Origin: Smallanthus sonchifolius
Lineage: Eukaryota; Streptophyta; Magnoliopsida; Asterales; Asteraceae
Direction: 5' to 3'
Length of the DNA stretch: 64,000 bases
Assembly: GCA_023525975.1 (NCBI GenBank)
Contig: CM042039.1
Coordinates: 15,096,501-15,160,500 of the forward strand
Of the stretch, positions 1-10,921 are shown piece by piece (the stretch's first letter is position 1; each line of letters begins with the position of its first letter). Made by a program: the position numbers and the translations under genes. The notes below the pieces were generated by a model, which worked only from the letters and a program-made list of their open reading frames with translations, was not told where the DNA came from and did no database searches.

Positions 1-2751
1 CACTAGCTAGATAATTAATTCTATGCATACACTTAGACATATATTTGATATGAACAAATTACATGTAATACTGTGATATGTTATTCTAAGACTTTGTGAA
101 TTTTTCAGGAATTTTCTGAGAAACTTTCTGATTTAACGTTGTCCGGCCAGTTTGTAGTATGTACCGACATTTCCGAATAAAAATCTGAAAATTTTATATG
201 TTAGACTTACCAACATGACTCATCATATGTTTAAATAATTTCGTTCATACCTATTTGGTATTTCCGTAAATAAATCGGTGCTTATTCGTTTTCAACCACC
301 CGGTATCAAAAAGCACTATAAATACCCCCTACCAATCCCCATTTCTCCGCCACTCCTCCCTCTCTCTCTCCCCCTCCTCCCTCTCTTTCGGCCGAGACCA
401 CCCACACCACCACCTTCCACCATTTTTGCTGTTGTTTGGAGCTTGTTTCCACCAAATCCAAGCATTCAAGTGCAAGAATCAACCATTTGCAAGAGATTTC
501 ATCCATCCATTTATCCATTTTCGAGTTTGGTAAGATCAAAACCCATCTTTTTCCATTTTCATATTCATGTTCATATGAACATGCATCCAAAGAAAACTCA
601 TTTTTATGAAAGATTATCCATTGATTCTTAAAGGAAATGTGTTTTTAAACTCAAATGGTACATATTGTTGGTGACTTTGGACCAGGATGTTGTTCATAGC
701 TCGGTTTCCATATGAGAAAACTTTATTATGTATGCATGTGCTAGATGAAGAGATTTTGATGATCTAATGATGGATTATGTTGTGATAATAGTTGTAGATA
801 GATAATATATGCAAACTTTGTTGTTAAAAGTGTTGGATGATACATGCATGCTCGGTTTTGTTATTTTTGGAAACTTTAATTTTGGGTTTCACGTTAGATG
901 CCATGTTTAGGGTGATTTGATGATGGAAAATTGTTATATATGCATAAAGAATGGATAATATGTGTACATTTGCTATTTAGAACATTTGGTCATATGAGAT
1001 TTCATGCTCGGTTCTATTTATGAAAACTTTAAAATATGGGTTTTTGTTCAAGAAGGTTATGATGTGTTTTGTTTGGTGGAAATGATTCATAAACACTAGA
1101 TATAGAGATTGTACGATTCTTTTTCGGTAAAATCACATGTCCATGATGTTTTAGGCTCGTTTTCTATTTTTAGAAACTTTACTTCTTGACATGCATGAGG
1201 AACTTGATGATTGAATACATGTAAAGCATGAAACTAGTGTATTGAACATTATGGAAGTATGATTGACTAAAATGATGGACTAAAATGCATGTATATGAGT
1301 TCTAGAGCCCGGTTTCTAAATAAAAAAACTTTATTCATCCATGAGCTATGTTTGCAAGTTGTTAACATGTTTAGAAGGTTTAATTGACTTAGTAACATGT
1401 AACTAGGTACATTGTATGATAATGTATGTTGTTTTTCCATAAACTTGACAACTTGACATAGTCTTGCTATAATAGGAAACTTAATTATCCGAAACACGAA
1501 TGTTTGTCGATTTATAGCAACTAAACATTGAAATGTTCTATATGTGTTATAACATGCCTAATTTCATGTATGAACATCAACTTTGCGTAGTTGCCATGTT
1601 TAGGACTCAAAAACTTAACTTTCCAATTAAGGAAACTTTAATGTATCAAAAGTTGTGTTTCAAGTTCTAAATTCCAATCGTATACGCCAAAGTGTTTATT
1701 TGACGATAATAGACTATTTCAAAGTACGTTTGAATTCTATGTTAGGATTTAAATGCTTAAGTCCAATGTGTCACTAACGGGTCATCAAGTCAAAACAATC
1801 TTTGAAATATCAAAGTCACTTTTCAAAACTCTCTTGGATGCATAGAGTTCATAGTGAAACATTTACAAATGTTTAGACCTTAAAGTCCTAATTGTTCCTA
1901 GGGCACGAGTAGGTCGTCTCATTTAGTCAGGATTTGCTAAGAGTTTTTCAAGTCGTTCATCAGGTGAGTTCTCACAGCCCCTTTTTACTCATTTACCGTT
2001 TTGGGGTGAGATACATGCTCAAGTATACACTTTCACACTTACACAGTTACATTAATTATATAAGTTTTGTACTTGGTGTACAAAGTCCTCTCGAAATCAA
2101 CCGTTAATTTGTCCAAAAGCTAGGTGATCATGAACAGTACTGTTGGGGTTAACAACCAATGCTCGGGTTAGTATCGCTAACTTCAATTGGAGGTCGAACG
2201 GGTACATAATTGAACTATTCCATTCATGTGCAAGGCACAAAGAGGCGAACCACATCTTTTCCTTTTAAAGTGGCTACAGTTTGCGTCGGTTGATGGACTT
2301 ATGATAATTTTTGGTTTTGTCTGATCAACTATGATTGTGTAGAGTACTAATGTTTTTCCATACATTCATAAACTTGTTTTCCATAACAATTACCTATGAA
2401 CTCACCAACTTTATGTTGACCCATTTTAGCATGTTTATCTCAGGTCATTGAATGCTAGGATATGTGGCTAGGATGCACCCACTTGATTCATGCACTATTC
2501 ATGCATAGCATCCTATTTTGATAAACAATATTTTATCATCCGTATTTTTTCAAATGTTGTAAACATTTAAACCTTTGCTTCCGCACTTTTACTTTGGACC
2601 ACGTCCAACTTTATTTTGGGCTCTTTTGTGTCATGCATTAAACAAGTATTTTGAAAACCATTTAGTGGTCATTCAAAGTAATTCAATGGTAAAGATCCTC
2701 TCGGGTCACGCCCCGCGGGTATAGCCTGAAGTGGAATTTTGGGGTGTGATA
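1..2751 (+). mobile_element. X1: LTR (5' end outside window), chromovirus-type
   Basis: This long LTR is in plus orientation. It has a TATA box near 317, a pyrimidine-rich start region (about 340-390), an LTR-typical block around 1960-2050 and a terminus at 2731-2751 reading GGAATTTTGGGGTGTGATA. The inverted equivalent (TGTCACACCCCAAAATTCC) starts LTR X2 at 28382, so X1 and X2 are related. The last dinucleotide is TA instead of CA, probably a C-to-T change. The sequence to its right resumes the copia element A between the GAG-pre-integrase domain and the expected integrase, so X1 is an insertion into A. The left end lies outside the window; solo LTR or full element cannot be decided. The short ORFs inside it are not credible genes. 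Confidence 0.75.
317..324 (+). promoter_or_regulatory. TATA box of LTR X1
   Basis: TATAAATA precedes a C/T-rich tract at about 340-390, the usual layout of a plant LTR promoter and start site. This fixes the plus orientation of X1. Confidence 0.55.
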
Positions 2752-3275
2752 TGTGAGAACTTTTATGTTGCTTCCCCTTCAAGCTTGCTATGCAGTGATC
2801 TTCAAGATGGAATTCCTTGTCAGGTATACCTCTGACAAGATTCCCTTAACCAACTTGTTGATAGCTTTTACATTCACATGACCTAATCTCCTGTGCCATA
2901 GAGCAGATTCATCAACTGTTGCCTTAGACAGAAAACAAGAGACACTGCCAGATGGAGTGAACTTGTTCATGTCAAGAACATATAGATTGTATTTTATTTG
3001 AGCAGTTAACAAGATCTTTTCTAGAGGAAGTTTGCTTACCCCAGGGGAGAGCACAAAACATTCTTTATCTGTGAAAAGCATCTAATGCTTCTGGTCACAG
3101 ATTTAAGACACACTCATGAGATTGAATTCCAATTCTTTTACAAAGTTTACTTTTTCAATGCTCATTATTTCATTGGACACAGTTCCTTGTCCAGTTACTA
3201 ATCCTCCCTTTGAATCACTCCCAAAGGCAACATATCCTCCATAGAAATGTCTAAAATTAGAGAGGATAGACATGT
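2752..3275 (-). pseudogene. Copia element A: end of protease region and GAG-pre-integrase domain
   Basis: On the minus strand this encodes the region after the protease active site (FYGGYVAFGSDSKGG and FVKELEFNLMSVS) and then the GAG-pre-integrase domain with LWHRRLGHVNVKAINKLVKG and a CX2CLKGKQH-type motif at the left edge. This is canonical Ty1/copia polyprotein order. A stop and a frame change near 3081-3103 break it. The upstream part lies at 14572 and beyond, on the other side of element T; the integrase would lie left of X1, outside the window. Bases 3271-3275 (CATGT) are one copy of the T target-site duplication. Confidence 0.85.
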
Positions 3276-3609
3276 TGTCACACCCCGCCAAGGCGGAAAC
3301 GCGAGGCGCGACTTTCACTGGTTTCCAAAGCATATGATTACCGCAAACACATACATATAATTGGATACATAACTGAATTTAAAATATTTACATTACAAAA
3401 TATCAATTTGAGTTTACAAATGTTTAAGATTTCGCAAATATGACTCAAGACCATGAGTTATACAAGAGAAATCCTCCCAAAAGCCGTATCCACGTGCATG
3501 TATGTAACCTACATTGCTAACCTGATGACCACGTTCAATTTCCTGAAAACATACTTAAAACTGTCAACACGAGGTTGGTGAGTTCACAAGTTATTATAAA
3601 GAGTTATCA

Positions 3610-4065
3610 TAAACCCAATGTTTAAATCTGATCTTTTTGCCGATCAAAACTCTTTGTTAAACCTGATCATTTTAACCTGATCAGTACTCTTTCGTTTAAA
3701 CCTGATCACTTTAACCTGATCAGAATTCTTTACTTTAAACCTGATCACTTTACCCTGATCAGAACACTTTTGTGTAAAACCTGATCATTTTAACCTGATC
3801 AGAACTCTTTTGATAAACCTGATCACTTTACCCTGATCAGAACTCTTTTGTGTAAAACCTGATCATTTTAACCTGATCAGAACTCTTTTGATAAACCTGA
3901 TCACTTTACCCTGATCAGAACACTTTTGTGTAAAACCTGATCATTTTAACCTGATCAGAACTCTTTTGATAAACCTGATCATTTTACCCTGATCAGAACT
4001 CTTTTGTGTAAAACCTAATCATTTTAACCTGATCAGAACTCTTTTGTATGTATTACCAATGAATA
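3610..4065. repeat. T 3' LTR array 1: CTGATCA/TGATCAG dyads
   Basis: Roughly eleven imperfect tandem units of about 34-40 bp. Each holds CTGATCA, about 8 A/T-rich bases and TGATCAG, followed by an ACTCTTTTG-type spacer. CTGATCA and TGATCAG are reverse complements, so every unit can form a small hairpin. The same array is at 12180-12600 in the other LTR. Confidence 0.9.
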
Positions 4066-4687
4066 TGATTACTAATCCGATCTATTGACCCCATTTGTAA
4101 GCTTGCAAGGAATACAAAATAGTATGTAATGTACGAGACCGTAACCAAACCCCAACTTTCTGTGCCTCCCCTCGCCTTTCTGCGAGTAAGACAATATGCG
4201 GTCATTTGGCCATTTTGACCCCTGGTTAGCGCGACTAACCATGACCGGAGGCGTCACCCCCAATAGTACTATTCATATAATCCCGGGCTAAATCCATAGC
4301 TAATGGTTACTAATTTATTACGAGGACTTGAAGCGCTTTATTGTTCCCTCAATACATACATACGGTCAGATCATTAGTTCCATTCATTTATACACAAAAG
4401 TCTTTTACAAGTATGTTTCCACCCCAAATAATTTCAAAAACTTAGAAAAAAGGGGATTAGTGAAACTCACCTCGACAGTATGAATGCTAGCAAAAATTTG
4501 AATGACGGCAGGTTCGCCTATCCGTATCCTATTTACACAAGGATAACATACACGTTAAGACTACTCGTCTTAAACGCAATTTGTTCACTTGACTTAGCCG
4601 ATCTGATTACTTTTGTTTTAATTATCTTTTTAGTTTTTCCAACCTTGTTTTGTTATGAAAATAGTTCTGAGTTACTGCCTTAAGGGG

Positions 4688-5165
4688 CTGATGAACAGGT
4701 ATCTAAGCTTTCTTAGTTTCGATTGAACAGAACAGATGTCGAAACTTCCTAGTTTCGACTGAGTGAAATAGGTATCGAAACTACCTAGTTTCGATTGGCA
4801 AGAATAGTATCGAAACTACCTAGTTTCGATTGTACACAGGTATCGAAACTTCCTAGTTTCGATTGAGTAAATAGATATCGAAACTCCTAGTTTCGATAGA
4901 ACAACCGGTATCGAAACTCCCAGTTTCGATTACGTAATAGGCATCGAAACTACCTAGTTTCGATTAAGCAATATGTATCGAAACTACCTAGTTTCGATTG
5001 AACAAATAGATATCGAAACTCCTAGTTTCGATAGAACAACCGGTATCGAAACTCCTAGTTTCGATTGAATAACTGGTATCGAAACTCCTAGTTTCGATCA
5101 ATAGGTATCGAAACTCCTAGTTTCGATTGACTAACAGGTATCGAAACTATAGTTTCGATATCTGC
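4688..5165. repeat. T 3' LTR array 2: TCGAAACT/AGTTTCGA dyads
   Basis: About fourteen units of 30-36 bp, each with TCGAAACT, 1-4 bases (usually CC or ACC) and AGTTTCGA, a near-perfect palindrome. The spacers between units vary in sequence while the dyad is kept. The same core recurs in the different LTR X3 at 48527-48830. Confidence 0.92.
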
Positions 5166-6016
5166 ACTTTGATTTACAGAATTCACTCTGTATATTTTTA
5201 TGTTCAAATCTTGAGTTTGACACAGTTTTCTTGTTATCTTACTTGCGTTTGAATGATTTGTATGTTTAGTTACGGTTTTAAAGCAAATAATATGGATGGT
5301 ATCGAGTTTTTACCTCAAACTGAGAATGGCGATCTTTAGAGAAAAAAAAGAGAAGTAGTCTTGAATCTTTTGAGCTTTCTTCAAGAACACTTGAAATTCT
5401 CCTTATGACACCGAATTATGGTGATTTTTGCTTTAAAACTGGACTTCGATTTGAAAGGGAATTGGGAATTTGCCGTGAGAAAAGAGAAGGTTTGAAAGGA
5501 ATGGTGAAGTTTCGTCTGAAGAGTATGGTTTTCATCTGAATCAAAGTGAATCAGGCAAGTGGGAGCATGGCTCCCCTGACTCTCGGCCAAGAAAGTCAAG
5601 AAGTTGTTTAGGGGTTAATGATAACCAAAATTTAAATATTAATTTATTATGGTATTAGTATCAATTAGAGTTTTAAAGGGGTAATTTAATTCAGTTTCGA
5701 TTCTTCACGGTATTATAATTTTTAACCATTTTATGGCTCGTTGAAGAAACTATTAGAATCTTGGCTCAACGTAAATTTTGTGTAATATATATATATATAT
5801 ATTTTTCTGGTTATTTTATTTAACCATTTACGTTCGCATTAAGTCGGGTTATCCTGCTTACTTTTTCTAGTAACTCTTTACGGTTTACTAGACTTGGAAC
5901 AAACTTCTTTGCTAGACTTCTTGACTTTACTTAGTCAAAATAAAATATCAGGAAATAATAATTATGAACGTGCGTTTATGAAATGTGGATATTGACCTGA
6001 AATGCTGGGTGTCACA

Positions 6017-6026
6017 TTCTCCCCAT
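6017..6026 (-). other. T polypurine tract
   Basis: On the minus strand ATGGGGAGAA abuts the 3' LTR, the expected position of the plus-strand primer. Confidence 0.75.
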
Positions 6027-6051
6027 GTTACAGAGAATTTCGTCCCGAAAT

Positions 6052-9000
6052 TCAGTTCTTGTCACTCTGACTTGGTGTTTTTGTAAACAGTGACGGGTAC
6101 TTGGATTTCATTTTATCTTCCCGCTCCCACGTATACTCGGGGCCGCGCTTTGAATTCCAACGTACCTTGACCAGCTTAACACGGCTGCGTCTTGTTCTCT
6201 GAACCTTCCAATCTGTGACTTCCATAGGTTCCTCAATGAAGTGCAACTTGTCGTCTATGTGAATCTCATCAGGCGGTATAATTAACGTCTCGTCTGATAA
6301 ACACTTCTTGAGATTTGATACATGAAACGTATCATGTACATTGCTTAGTTCTTGTGGCAACTTGAGTTTGTAAGCTACAGGGCCAACCCTAGCCAATATT
6401 TCAAACGGTCCAACGTACCTAGGGTTAAGCTTGCCACGGTTGCCAAATCTTGCAACTCCTTTCCAAGGTGAGACCTTTAACATGACTTTGTCTCCTACTT
6501 GAAATTCTAAAGGTCTTCGTCTGTTATCCGCGTAACTCTTTTGTCTGTCACGGGCGGCCTTCAGACGATCCTTGATTTTGAAAATCTTATCTGTGGTCTC
6601 TTGAATAACTTCAGGACCGGTTAAATGTTTGTCGCCAACTTCTGCCCAACATAGCGGTGAACGACATTTTCGACCATACAAAGCCTCAAACGGAGCGGCT
6701 TTGATGCTGGTGTGGTAACTGTTATTGTATGAAAACTCAGCTAGTGGCAAATGAGTATCCCAATTACCACCGAAGTCAATTGCACACGCACGGAGCATAT
6801 CCTCTAAGGTTTGAATGGTTCTTTCACTTTGACCATCTGTTTGTGGGTGATATGCCGTGCTCATGTCAAGACGTGTGCCCATGGCTTCTTGTAATGATTT
6901 CCAGATTCTAGACACGAATCTGCTGTCTCTATCAGAGATAATAGAAATTGGTACTCCATGCCTAGCCACAATTTCCTTAATATAAAGCTTTGCAAGTTTC
7001 TCGGTTTTATCCGTTTCTTTGATGGGTAGAAAATGAGCTGATTTCGTCAAACGATCGACGATTACCCATATAGTGTCATACCCGCTCGACGTCTTGGGTA
7101 ACTTTGTAATGAAATCCATGGAAATCTGTTCCCATTTCCATTGAGGTATCTCGGGTTGTTGTAACAATCCCGACGGTTTCTGATGTTCTGCTTTTACTTT
7201 TGAACATGTCAGGCATTTACCGACATAAATAGCAATTTCTCCTTTCATGTTTGGCCACCAGTAGAATTCTTTCAGATCCTTATACATTTTATCCGAACCT
7301 GGGTGAATGGAGTACCTGGACTTGTGGGCTTCGTCCATAACCAACTCCCGTATGTTACCAAAACATGGCACCCAAATTCTATTCATGAAGTATAAAGTGT
7401 CATCTGACTTTGGTTCCAACTGCTTTATCATTCCTCGTAAAGCTTCGTTCTGATTGTTTTCTTCTTTGATTGCTTCTTGTTGTGCCATCCGAATTTGAGT
7501 CGTGAGACTCGTATGAATTGTCAATTCTAGGGCACGAACACGTAGTGTTTTAACTCGTTCTTTACGACTTAAGGCATCTGCTACGACGTTTGCTTTGCCA
7601 GGGTGATACTTGATATCACAGTCGTAATCATTCAGTAGTTCTACCCAACGACGTTGCCTCATGTTGAGTTCTTTCTGATTAAAGATGTGCTGGAGACTCT
7701 TGTGGTCTGTAAATATAGTACATTTTGTACCGTATAAGTAATGTCTCCAAATCTTGAGTGCAAACACGACTGCACCCAATTCCAAGTCGTGGGTCGTATA
7801 ATTCTTTTCGTGCACTTTTAGTTGTCTGGATGCATATGCTATGACTTTTTCTCTCTGCATCAATACACATCCTAAACCTTGGTGTGATGCGTCACAGTAC
7901 ACAATGAAATTGTCAGTCCCTTCGGGAAGGGATAGGATTGGTGCACTGCAAAGTTTTTGCTTCAACAATTGAAAAGCTGATTCTTGTTTATCAGTCCAAT
8001 CAAACTTTTTGTCCTTCTGGGTTAACGTGGTCAAAGGCAAGGCTATCTTTGAAAAATTCTCGATAAATCGCCTGTAATAGCCTGCCAAACCCAGAAATTG
8101 ACGCACCTCAGTCGGAGTTCTTGGTGCTTCCCAGTTTTTGATAGCTTCAATCTTAGATGGATCCACATGGATACCATTCTTATTGATGACATGTCCGAGA
8201 AAGTGAACCTCTTGGATCCAAAACTCACACTTAGAGAATTTAGCATAAAGCTTCTCATTCCTGAGTAGTTCCAAGATTAATTTTAAATGATATTCATGTT
8301 CCTCCTTGGTTCGTGAATATATCAATATGTCATCGATAAACACAATCACGAATTTATCCAAGTACGGCTTGCACACGCGGTTCATGAGATCCATGAAAAC
8401 AGCTGGTGCATTAGTCAAGCCAAATGGCATAACTAGGAATTCGTAGTGACCGTAACGAGTCCTAAAAGCCGTTTTTGGTATGTCTTCTTCCTGAATTTTC
8501 AGTTGATGATACCCTGATCGTAGATCAATTTTAGAATAGAAACTGGAACCTTGAAGTTGATCAAACAAATCGTCTATTCGAGGAAGAGGATACCGATTTT
8601 TGATTGTCAGTTTGTTCAACTCTCGATAATCAATGCACATTCTAAAGGTTCCATCCTTTTTCTTTACAAATAGGACCGGAGCTCCCCATGGTGAGAAACT
8701 CGGTCTTATGAAACCTTTGTCAAGTAATTCTTGTAGTTGACTCGACAGTTCCTGCATCTCAGAAGGGGCTAGACGATACGGAGATCGTGCAACTGGTGCG
8801 GCTCCTGGTACTAGGTCGATCCGAAACTCGACTTGTCTTGATGGTGGTATTCCTGGTAAGTCTTCGGGAAATACTTCCGAATAATCTCTGACGACTGGTA
8901 TGTCCTCAAGTCGACGTTCTTCGGGTTTCTTCTCGACGATGTGAGCCAGGAATGCACAATAACCCTTGCGTAGATACTTATGAGCTTTCATGCAGTTTAT

Positions 9001-10374
9001 CGTTTTTAACATCGTTATACACCTTTCGCCTTGAATTGAAAGAATTTCTCCGCTTGGTAGGGGAAAACGTACAATCTTCTCGAAGCATACTATCTCGGCA
9101 TGATTCTTGGTTAAACAATCCATACCAATAACAATATCAAAACTCCCTAACTCGACGGATAGAAGGTCTATACTGAATGTACGGTTTTCTAAACATAAAG
9201 TACAACCCCTAAAGACCTCTCCGGTTTCTATTAATTTCCCATTTGCTAATTCAATTGTATAACGTTGATCTAGTTTGCTGGCCTTAATACCGAGTAAGGA
9301 TTTAAAATCATTCGACACAAAGCTCATATCCGCACCCGAATCAAAAAGTACAGAGGCATAGTGATTATTTATCGGGAACGTACCAGTGACGATGTTCGGG
9401 TCCTGGCGTGCGTCCCTTGCACCCATCACAAATGCCCTCCCTGGTGCCTGAGCGTTGTTCTGATTCTTCCACTTGGGACAGTCCTTCTTGAAGTGTTTTA
9501 GATCACCACATACAAAACATCCCGGTTTGATTTTCCCCAATCGGTTGTTAGTTCGACATGCTTGAGTGGTGTGACCAAACTTGTCGCATTTTCCACACTT
9601 GATGCAAACACCGGCATGATGATTTCCACACCTCTTACATCTCGGTAGGCCCCTATCATACTCCTTTCTTTCCACTGTGTTGGCTGCAAAAGCCTTCACA
9701 GTTCCTTGTTTCTTAAACTCTTGTTTTCCAGATTTGTTACTTGAATTTCCCATCCATTTCCTTTTCTCCCCAGATCTACCTTCCTCATTCTCCTTCCTCA
9801 CAAACAATTCATTACGTACTGCATCATCCTTTAGTTTGAATGCTAAAGTTATAGCACTCTTGGCATCTATTGGATTAGATGATGTTACCATGCTACGAAT
9901 TTGAGGCGCAAGGCCCCACAGATACCTTTCAACACGCTTATGTTCTGGTGTGACCATATGCGGTACCAGAGGTGCCAATTCATTGAAGCGGTCGGTGTAT
10001 CCTGCTACATCATCTCCTATCATCTGTAGGTTCCACATCTCAGTTTCAATCTTTTGCAATTCGTTCCGAGGACAGTATTCCTCAATCATCATGTTTTTCA
10101 AATCTTCCCAAGACAATTGGTACGCTGTCTCTCTCCCCAAAGTCTTCATTTGAGTATTCCACCAAGTTAAAGCTTTATCAGTGAGCGTGCAGGTAGAATA
10201 CTTCACTACGCAATCAGCGGTGCATTCACTTATATCAATCACCGACTCCATATGTTCTATCCATCTCATTAGTCCTACTGCACCCTCGGTGCCATTAAAA
10301 CTGCGGGGTTTGCAGGATAGGAAGGCCTTGTAGGTACACTTCCTATTTGGAGCATCTGCAGGATCACAAGTCAT
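6052..10374 (-). CDS. T Gag-Pol polyprotein (chromovirus), 1440 codons open
   Basis: One uninterrupted frame carries all Ty3/gypsy domains. Capsid-like retrotransposon gag spans about residues 14-195. Cysteine motifs lie at 246-257, CCHC knuckles at 260-273 and 286-299. Protease DSGAD is at 345-349. Reverse transcriptase covers about 550-730 with FIDD at 680 (FxDD in place of the common YxDD). RNase H covers about 825-935 (DAS 828, TDHKSL 890). Integrase has an HHCC finger (H1017, H1024, C1054, C1057) and a catalytic D1087, D1148, E1184 (D-35-E). A chromodomain-like C-terminus lies at about 1388-1430. The product would make virus-like particles, copy the RNA and integrate it. The first ATG used here is internal to gag: the true N-terminus is probably the separate frame at 10664, cut off by a low-complexity tract and frame change. 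Pol itself looks intact. Confidence 0.95.
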   Translation of the reverse strand: MTCDPADAPNRKCTYKAFLSCKPRSFNGTEGAVGLMRWIEHMESVIDISECTADCVVKYSTCTLTDKALTWWNTQMKTLGRETAYQLSWEDLKNMMIEEYCPRNELQKIETEMWNLQMIGDDVAGYTDRFNELAPLVPHMVTPEHKRVERYLWGLAPQIRSMVTSSNPIDAKSAITLAFKLKDDAVRNELFVRKENEEGRSGEKRKWMGNSSNKSGKQEFKKQGTVKAFAANTVERKEYDRGLPRCKRCGNHHAGVCIKCGKCDKFGHTTQACRTNNRLGKIKPGCFVCGDLKHFKKDCPKWKNQNNAQAPGRAFVMGARDARQDPNIVTGTFPINNHYASVLFDSGADMSFVSNDFKSLLGIKASKLDQRYTIELANGKLIETGEVFRGCTLCLENRTFSIDLLSVELGSFDIVIGMDCLTKNHAEIVCFEKIVRFPLPSGEILSIQGERCITMLKTINCMKAHKYLRKGYCAFLAHIVEKKPEERRLEDIPVVRDYSEVFPEDLPGIPPSRQVEFRIDLVPGAAPVARSPYRLAPSEMQELSSQLQELLDKGFIRPSFSPWGAPVLFVKKKDGTFRMCIDYRELNKLTIKNRYPLPRIDDLFDQLQGSSFYSKIDLRSGYHQLKIQEEDIPKTAFRTRYGHYEFLVMPFGLTNAPAVFMDLMNRVCKPYLDKFVIVFIDDILIYSRTKEEHEYHLKLILELLRNEKLYAKFSKCEFWIQEVHFLGHVINKNGIHVDPSKIEAIKNWEAPRTPTEVRQFLGLAGYYRRFIENFSKIALPLTTLTQKDKKFDWTDKQESAFQLLKQKLCSAPILSLPEGTDNFIVYCDASHQGLGCVLMQREKVIAYASRQLKVHEKNYTTHDLELGAVVFALKIWRHYLYGTKCTIFTDHKSLQHIFNQKELNMRQRRWVELLNDYDCDIKYHPGKANVVADALSRKERVKTLRVRALELTIHTSLTTQIRMAQQEAIKEENNQNEALRGMIKQLEPKSDDTLYFMNRIWVPCFGNIRELVMDEAHKSRYSIHPGSDKMYKDLKEFYWWPNMKGEIAIYVGKCLTCSKVKAEHQKPSGLLQQPEIPQWKWEQISMDFITKLPKTSSGYDTIWVIVDRLTKSAHFLPIKETDKTEKLAKLYIKEIVARHGVPISIISDRDSRFVSRIWKSLQEAMGTRLDMSTAYHPQTDGQSERTIQTLEDMLRACAIDFGGNWDTHLPLAEFSYNNSYHTSIKAAPFEALYGRKCRSPLCWAEVGDKHLTGPEVIQETTDKIFKIKDRLKAARDRQKSYADNRRRPLEFQVGDKVMLKVSPWKGVARFGNRGKLNPRYVGPFEILARVGPVAYKLKLPQELSNVHDTFHVSNLKKCLSDETLIIPPDEIHIDDKLHFIEEPMEVTDWKVQRTRRSRVKLVKVRWNSKRGPEYTWEREDKMKSKYPSLFTKTPSQSDKN

Positions 10375-10664
10375 AACGTCATTAATTCGGATCGTGACTA
10401 TGTGTTATGGCTTATTTATTTATTTATTTATTTATTTTTATTATTTTATTATTATTTTTTTTTTTTATTACCTCCGGAACCTCCTGCTGTACCGCTACCC
10501 CCTGCGGTACCGCTACCTCCTGCACCTCCTCCGCTATTTCGGTTTGCTTCATACTGCTCTATAGCGGCAGCTACTCGCTGTGCTATTAGTTGTTCCATGT
10601 TTGGGGAAATTGTCTCGTTGTTGTCACCAGTAGTGTTACGGGGTGTCCCACGCTTAGGTGCCAT
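10375..10664 (-). pseudogene. T gag N-terminus, broken by A/T-rich microsatellite
   Basis: From ATG at 10664 the minus strand encodes MAPKRGTPRNTT, a helix rich in E, Q and A, then Gly/Ser/Thr/Ala repeats (GGSGTAGGSG) and a Lys run, ending at TAA in an A-run (about 10452-10475). The remaining stretch to 10374 is a (TAAA)n/(TAA)n tract, and the gag frame resumes in another phase after a further stop. N-termini of this kind are usual for chromovirus Gag, so I infer one original gag frame interrupted by slippage expansion. Assembly error in the homopolymer is an alternative. Confidence 0.7.
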
Positions 10665-10921
10665 GACGTTCTTTCTAACATGTCAATTAAAAAGAAACAA
10701 CATCATATATCAATAATGATAGATCATGACATAAGGATACCACAACATCAAACATGAACAACTATCATTACAACATAAACCATTACATACATAGTCAAAA
10801 CCTACATAGTACATTATTCCCAAAAGACGAGGATACAAAAGAGATGGGTTCACATGACCTCATCAGTACTAACGTTTTAAACTACATAATGTACTATGGG
10901 CACAACCCGCCCATAATAGGT

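Larger units (their letters stand above)
3276..6016 (-). repeat. T 3' LTR
   Basis: Left LTR, 2741 bp, and the downstream LTR in element orientation. It is almost identical to 11828-14566. It contains two tandem arrays of short palindromes (3610-4065 and 4688-5165) and an AT dinucleotide run near 5790, one of the few places where the LTRs differ. Confidence 0.96.

Noticed and set aside
278..631. Open frame of 117 codons rich in Pro and Leu
   Set aside because: It lies across the promoter and start region of LTR X1 and is a by-product of the C/T-rich tract; no family resemblance.
3610..4065. Regular direct repeats that could suggest a CRISPR array
   Set aside because: Units lack constant-length unique spacers, lie inside a retrotransposon LTR, occur identically in the partner LTR, and the context is a plant genome.
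4072..4263. Identical short frames in both T LTRs (also at 12624-12815, 4480-4683, 13032-13235, 5381-5599 and 13933-14151)
   Set aside because: They recur only because the LTRs are near identical; no start context, domain or conservation argument.
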